Source of the DNA: Corynebacterium aquilae DSM 44791 | GTDB taxonomy: Bacteria > Actinomycetota > Actinomycetes > Mycobacteriales > Mycobacteriaceae | NCBI RefSeq assembly: GCF_001941445.1 | Contig: NZ_CP009245.1 | Coordinates: 2,565,992-2,629,991, forward strand | Direction: 5' to 3' | Length of the DNA: 64,000 nucleotides | In this document: piece by piece, positions 62,774-64,000 of the stretch | Position numbering within the stretch: the first letter of the stretch is position 1 | How the letters are laid out: each line of letters opens with the position of its first letter | Position numbers and translations under genes: made by a program | Notes under the pieces: generated by a model | Databases searched by the model: none | Told to the model about the DNA's origin: nothing | The model's input: the letters and a program-made list of their open reading frames with translations, nothing else

Positions 62774-64000
62774 ATGATTGGGAACATGCTCGACAGCCTT
62801 ATCGCCTCCTGCCCCACGATCACCGCCCAGACGATGACGCTGGGGCTTTTAGGTGTCTTGCTGTCGCTACCCGCATGGGGCTACTTCCTGACGGGCGCGG
62901 TGAAACTATTCCGCTTCGTCAAGGCGGGAAGACCCGATAGTTTTACCCGCACCGACCAGCTCCCCACCCGCCTAGCAACCCTGCTCAAAGAGGTGGTCTT
63001 CCACACCGAACTCGCCCGCAAACCGTTTGTGGCGGCCGCCCACTGGCTGGTGATGGTGGGCTTCCTGCTGGGCAGCATCGTGTGGTTCGAGGCCTACATT
63101 CAAACCTTCAACCCCCAGGGGTCTTGGCCAATCATCGGCGACACCCACGCCTACCACCTCGTCGACGAACTGCTGGGGCTGGGAACCGTCATCGGGGTGC
63201 TGTTCCTCATCGGGGTGCGCCTTTCCACCCGCGGCAGCGAGCGCAACCGCTTCTACGGCTCCAATGCCACCGCCGCCCACTTCGTCGAAGCCGTCGTCCT
63301 GCTGGAGGGCCTGGGCATGCTGATGGTCAAAGCTGGCCGAATCGCCACCTGGCCGCTACTCTTCGGCAACCCCCACACCGACTTTTTCACCATCCAGCTA
63401 GCCAAACTCCTGCCCGCCAACGCCACCATGGTCAGTGTTTTCGCCCTGATCAAACTGCTCACCGGCATGATCTGGCTGTTCATCGTCGGCCAACAGCTGC
63501 GCTGGGGCGTGGCCTGGCACCGCTTCTTGGCGTTTTTCAACATCTTCTTGCAGCGCAACCCCGACGGCGCACCCGCCCTCGGGAAACTAGCCACCCCCGA
63601 CCTTGAGGCCGACGGCCCGGTCGGGGTGGGGCGCGTCGGTGATGCCTCCTGGAAAATGCTTTTGGATTCAGCCACCTGCACCGAGTGCGGCCGCTGCCAG
63701 GATGTGTGCCCGGCATGGAACACCAACAAACCCTTGAGCCCCAAAAAACTCATCATGGCCGAACGCGACGCCGCCCTTTCCGGCGAATCAGCATTCACCT
63801 TGGTCGGCAATTCCATTCACCCCGATGAGCTATGGAGCTGCACCAACTGTGGCGCGTGCGTCGAGCAATGCCCCGTCGATATCGAACACATCGACCACGT
63901 GGCCGCATTGCGCCGCTACCAGGTGCTGGAGGAAGCAGACTTCCCCCAAGAACTCACCGGGCTGTTCAAAAACCTCGAAAACAAAGGCAACCCCTGGGGC
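62774..64000 (+). CDS. Fe-S oxidoreductase of the heterodisulfide reductase family (3' end outside window)
   Basis: The frame starts at ATG 62774 (an in-frame ATG at 62786 is also possible) and is still open at 64000, so at least 409 residues are present. The N-terminal 260 residues hold about six membrane helices. A ferredoxin-like module follows, with two 4Fe-4S motifs: CTECGRCQDVCPAW and CTNCGACVEQCP. The CCG domains of the family would lie beyond the window. It resembles Rv0338c of M. tuberculosis, a membrane iron-sulfur reductase of uncertain substrate. The weak ribosome site suggests a near-leaderless transcript. Confidence 0.88.
   Translation, partial: MIGNMLDSLIASCPTITAQTMTLGLLGVLLSLPAWGYFLTGAVKLFRFVKAGRPDSFTRTDQLPTRLATLLKEVVFHTELARKPFVAAAHWLVMVGFLLGSIVWFEAYIQTFNPQGSWPIIGDTHAYHLVDELLGLGTVIGVLFLIGVRLSTRGSERNRFYGSNATAAHFVEAVVLLEGLGMLMVKAGRIATWPLLFGNPHTDFFTIQLAKLLPANATMVSVFALIKLLTGMIWLFIVGQQLRWGVAWHRFLAFFNIFLQRNPDGAPALGKLATPDLEADGPVGVGRVGDASWKMLLDSATCTECGRCQDVCPAWNTNKPLSPKKLIMAERDAALSGESAFTLVGNSIHPDELWSCTNCGACVEQCPVDIEHIDHVAALRRYQVLEEADFPQELTGLFKNLENKGNPWG

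Overview
This window is a stretch of an actinobacterial chromosome, almost certainly a Corynebacterium. Three things point there: high GC content with GC-rich third codon positions; the corynebacterial glnX-glnH-pknG, pta-ackA and dnaK-grpE-dnaJ-hspR clusters; and gene order. From memory, the order follows, with local shuffling, the Mycobacterium tuberculosis segment from about Rv0338c (Fe-S reductase) to Rv0433 (YbdK ligase), and the C. glutamicum region around pknG, fda, clpB, ald and dnaK. I saw no rRNA, tRNA, CRISPR array, insertion sequence or prophage. The window is core chromosome with a few accessory insertions.

Layout. 1-2784 (minus): a secreted, membrane-anchored vWA protein, cut by the window edge, and a small membrane protein. 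3040-5616 (plus): an M20 peptidase, then a long structured leader before an orphan LeuA regulatory-domain protein. 5974-9050: a CPBP protease, a thioredoxin-reductase-like flavoprotein and a YbdK ligase. 9284-14437: LytR_C and DUF3263 proteins (minus), divergent from def, a GNAT, xthA and cls (plus). 14533-16281 (minus): an ABC exporter. 16503-21894 (plus): the GlnX-GlnH-PknG amino-acid-sensing module and a CD225 protein. 21968-24576 (minus): pta-ackA. 25012-26393 (minus): two Pro/Thr-rich anchored proteins, one with an NPCBM-like domain, sitting between pta-ackA and fprA.

26946-43286: fprA, an ElaA-type GNAT, purT, an ADP-ribosylglycohydrolase, a phosphoribosyltransferase, a second ABC exporter, purA, a conserved hypothetical, a FUSC transporter, fba, DedA, GH76, a SpoU methyltransferase and pyrE. 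43346-54074: an Rv0383c-like anchored protein, a rhodanese with Ser at the catalytic Cys position, clpB, a globin-reductase, a nitrilase-family amidase, a DUF1023 hydrolase pair and ald. 54398-55895: a YtrA-type GntR regulator with a DUF1648 membrane protein. 56018-60216 (minus): dnaK-grpE-dnaJ-hspR. 60599-64000: a PspC protein, a frameshifted PspC paralogue, an AI-2E family protein and a truncated Fe-S oxidoreductase.

How the genes work together. The clearest regulatory circuit is heat shock. HspR is encoded at the end of the dnaK operon. HAIR operators (CTTGAGT-N7-ACTCAAG type) lie upstream of dnaK (one perfect and two degenerate copies) and of clpB (two copies), each next to a SigH-like promoter. 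A second module, GlnH-GlnX-PknG, is known in relatives to couple external Asp/Glu to 2-oxoglutarate dehydrogenase through OdhI. Purine and pyrimidine enzymes (purT, purA, pyrE, a Gpt-like PRT) and carbon-overflow enzymes (pta, ackA, ald, fba) fill much of the rest. The least explained items are the orphan LeuA regulatory domain with its leader, the paired anchored proteins at 25-26.4 kb, the Cys-less rhodanese, and the broken PspC copy.
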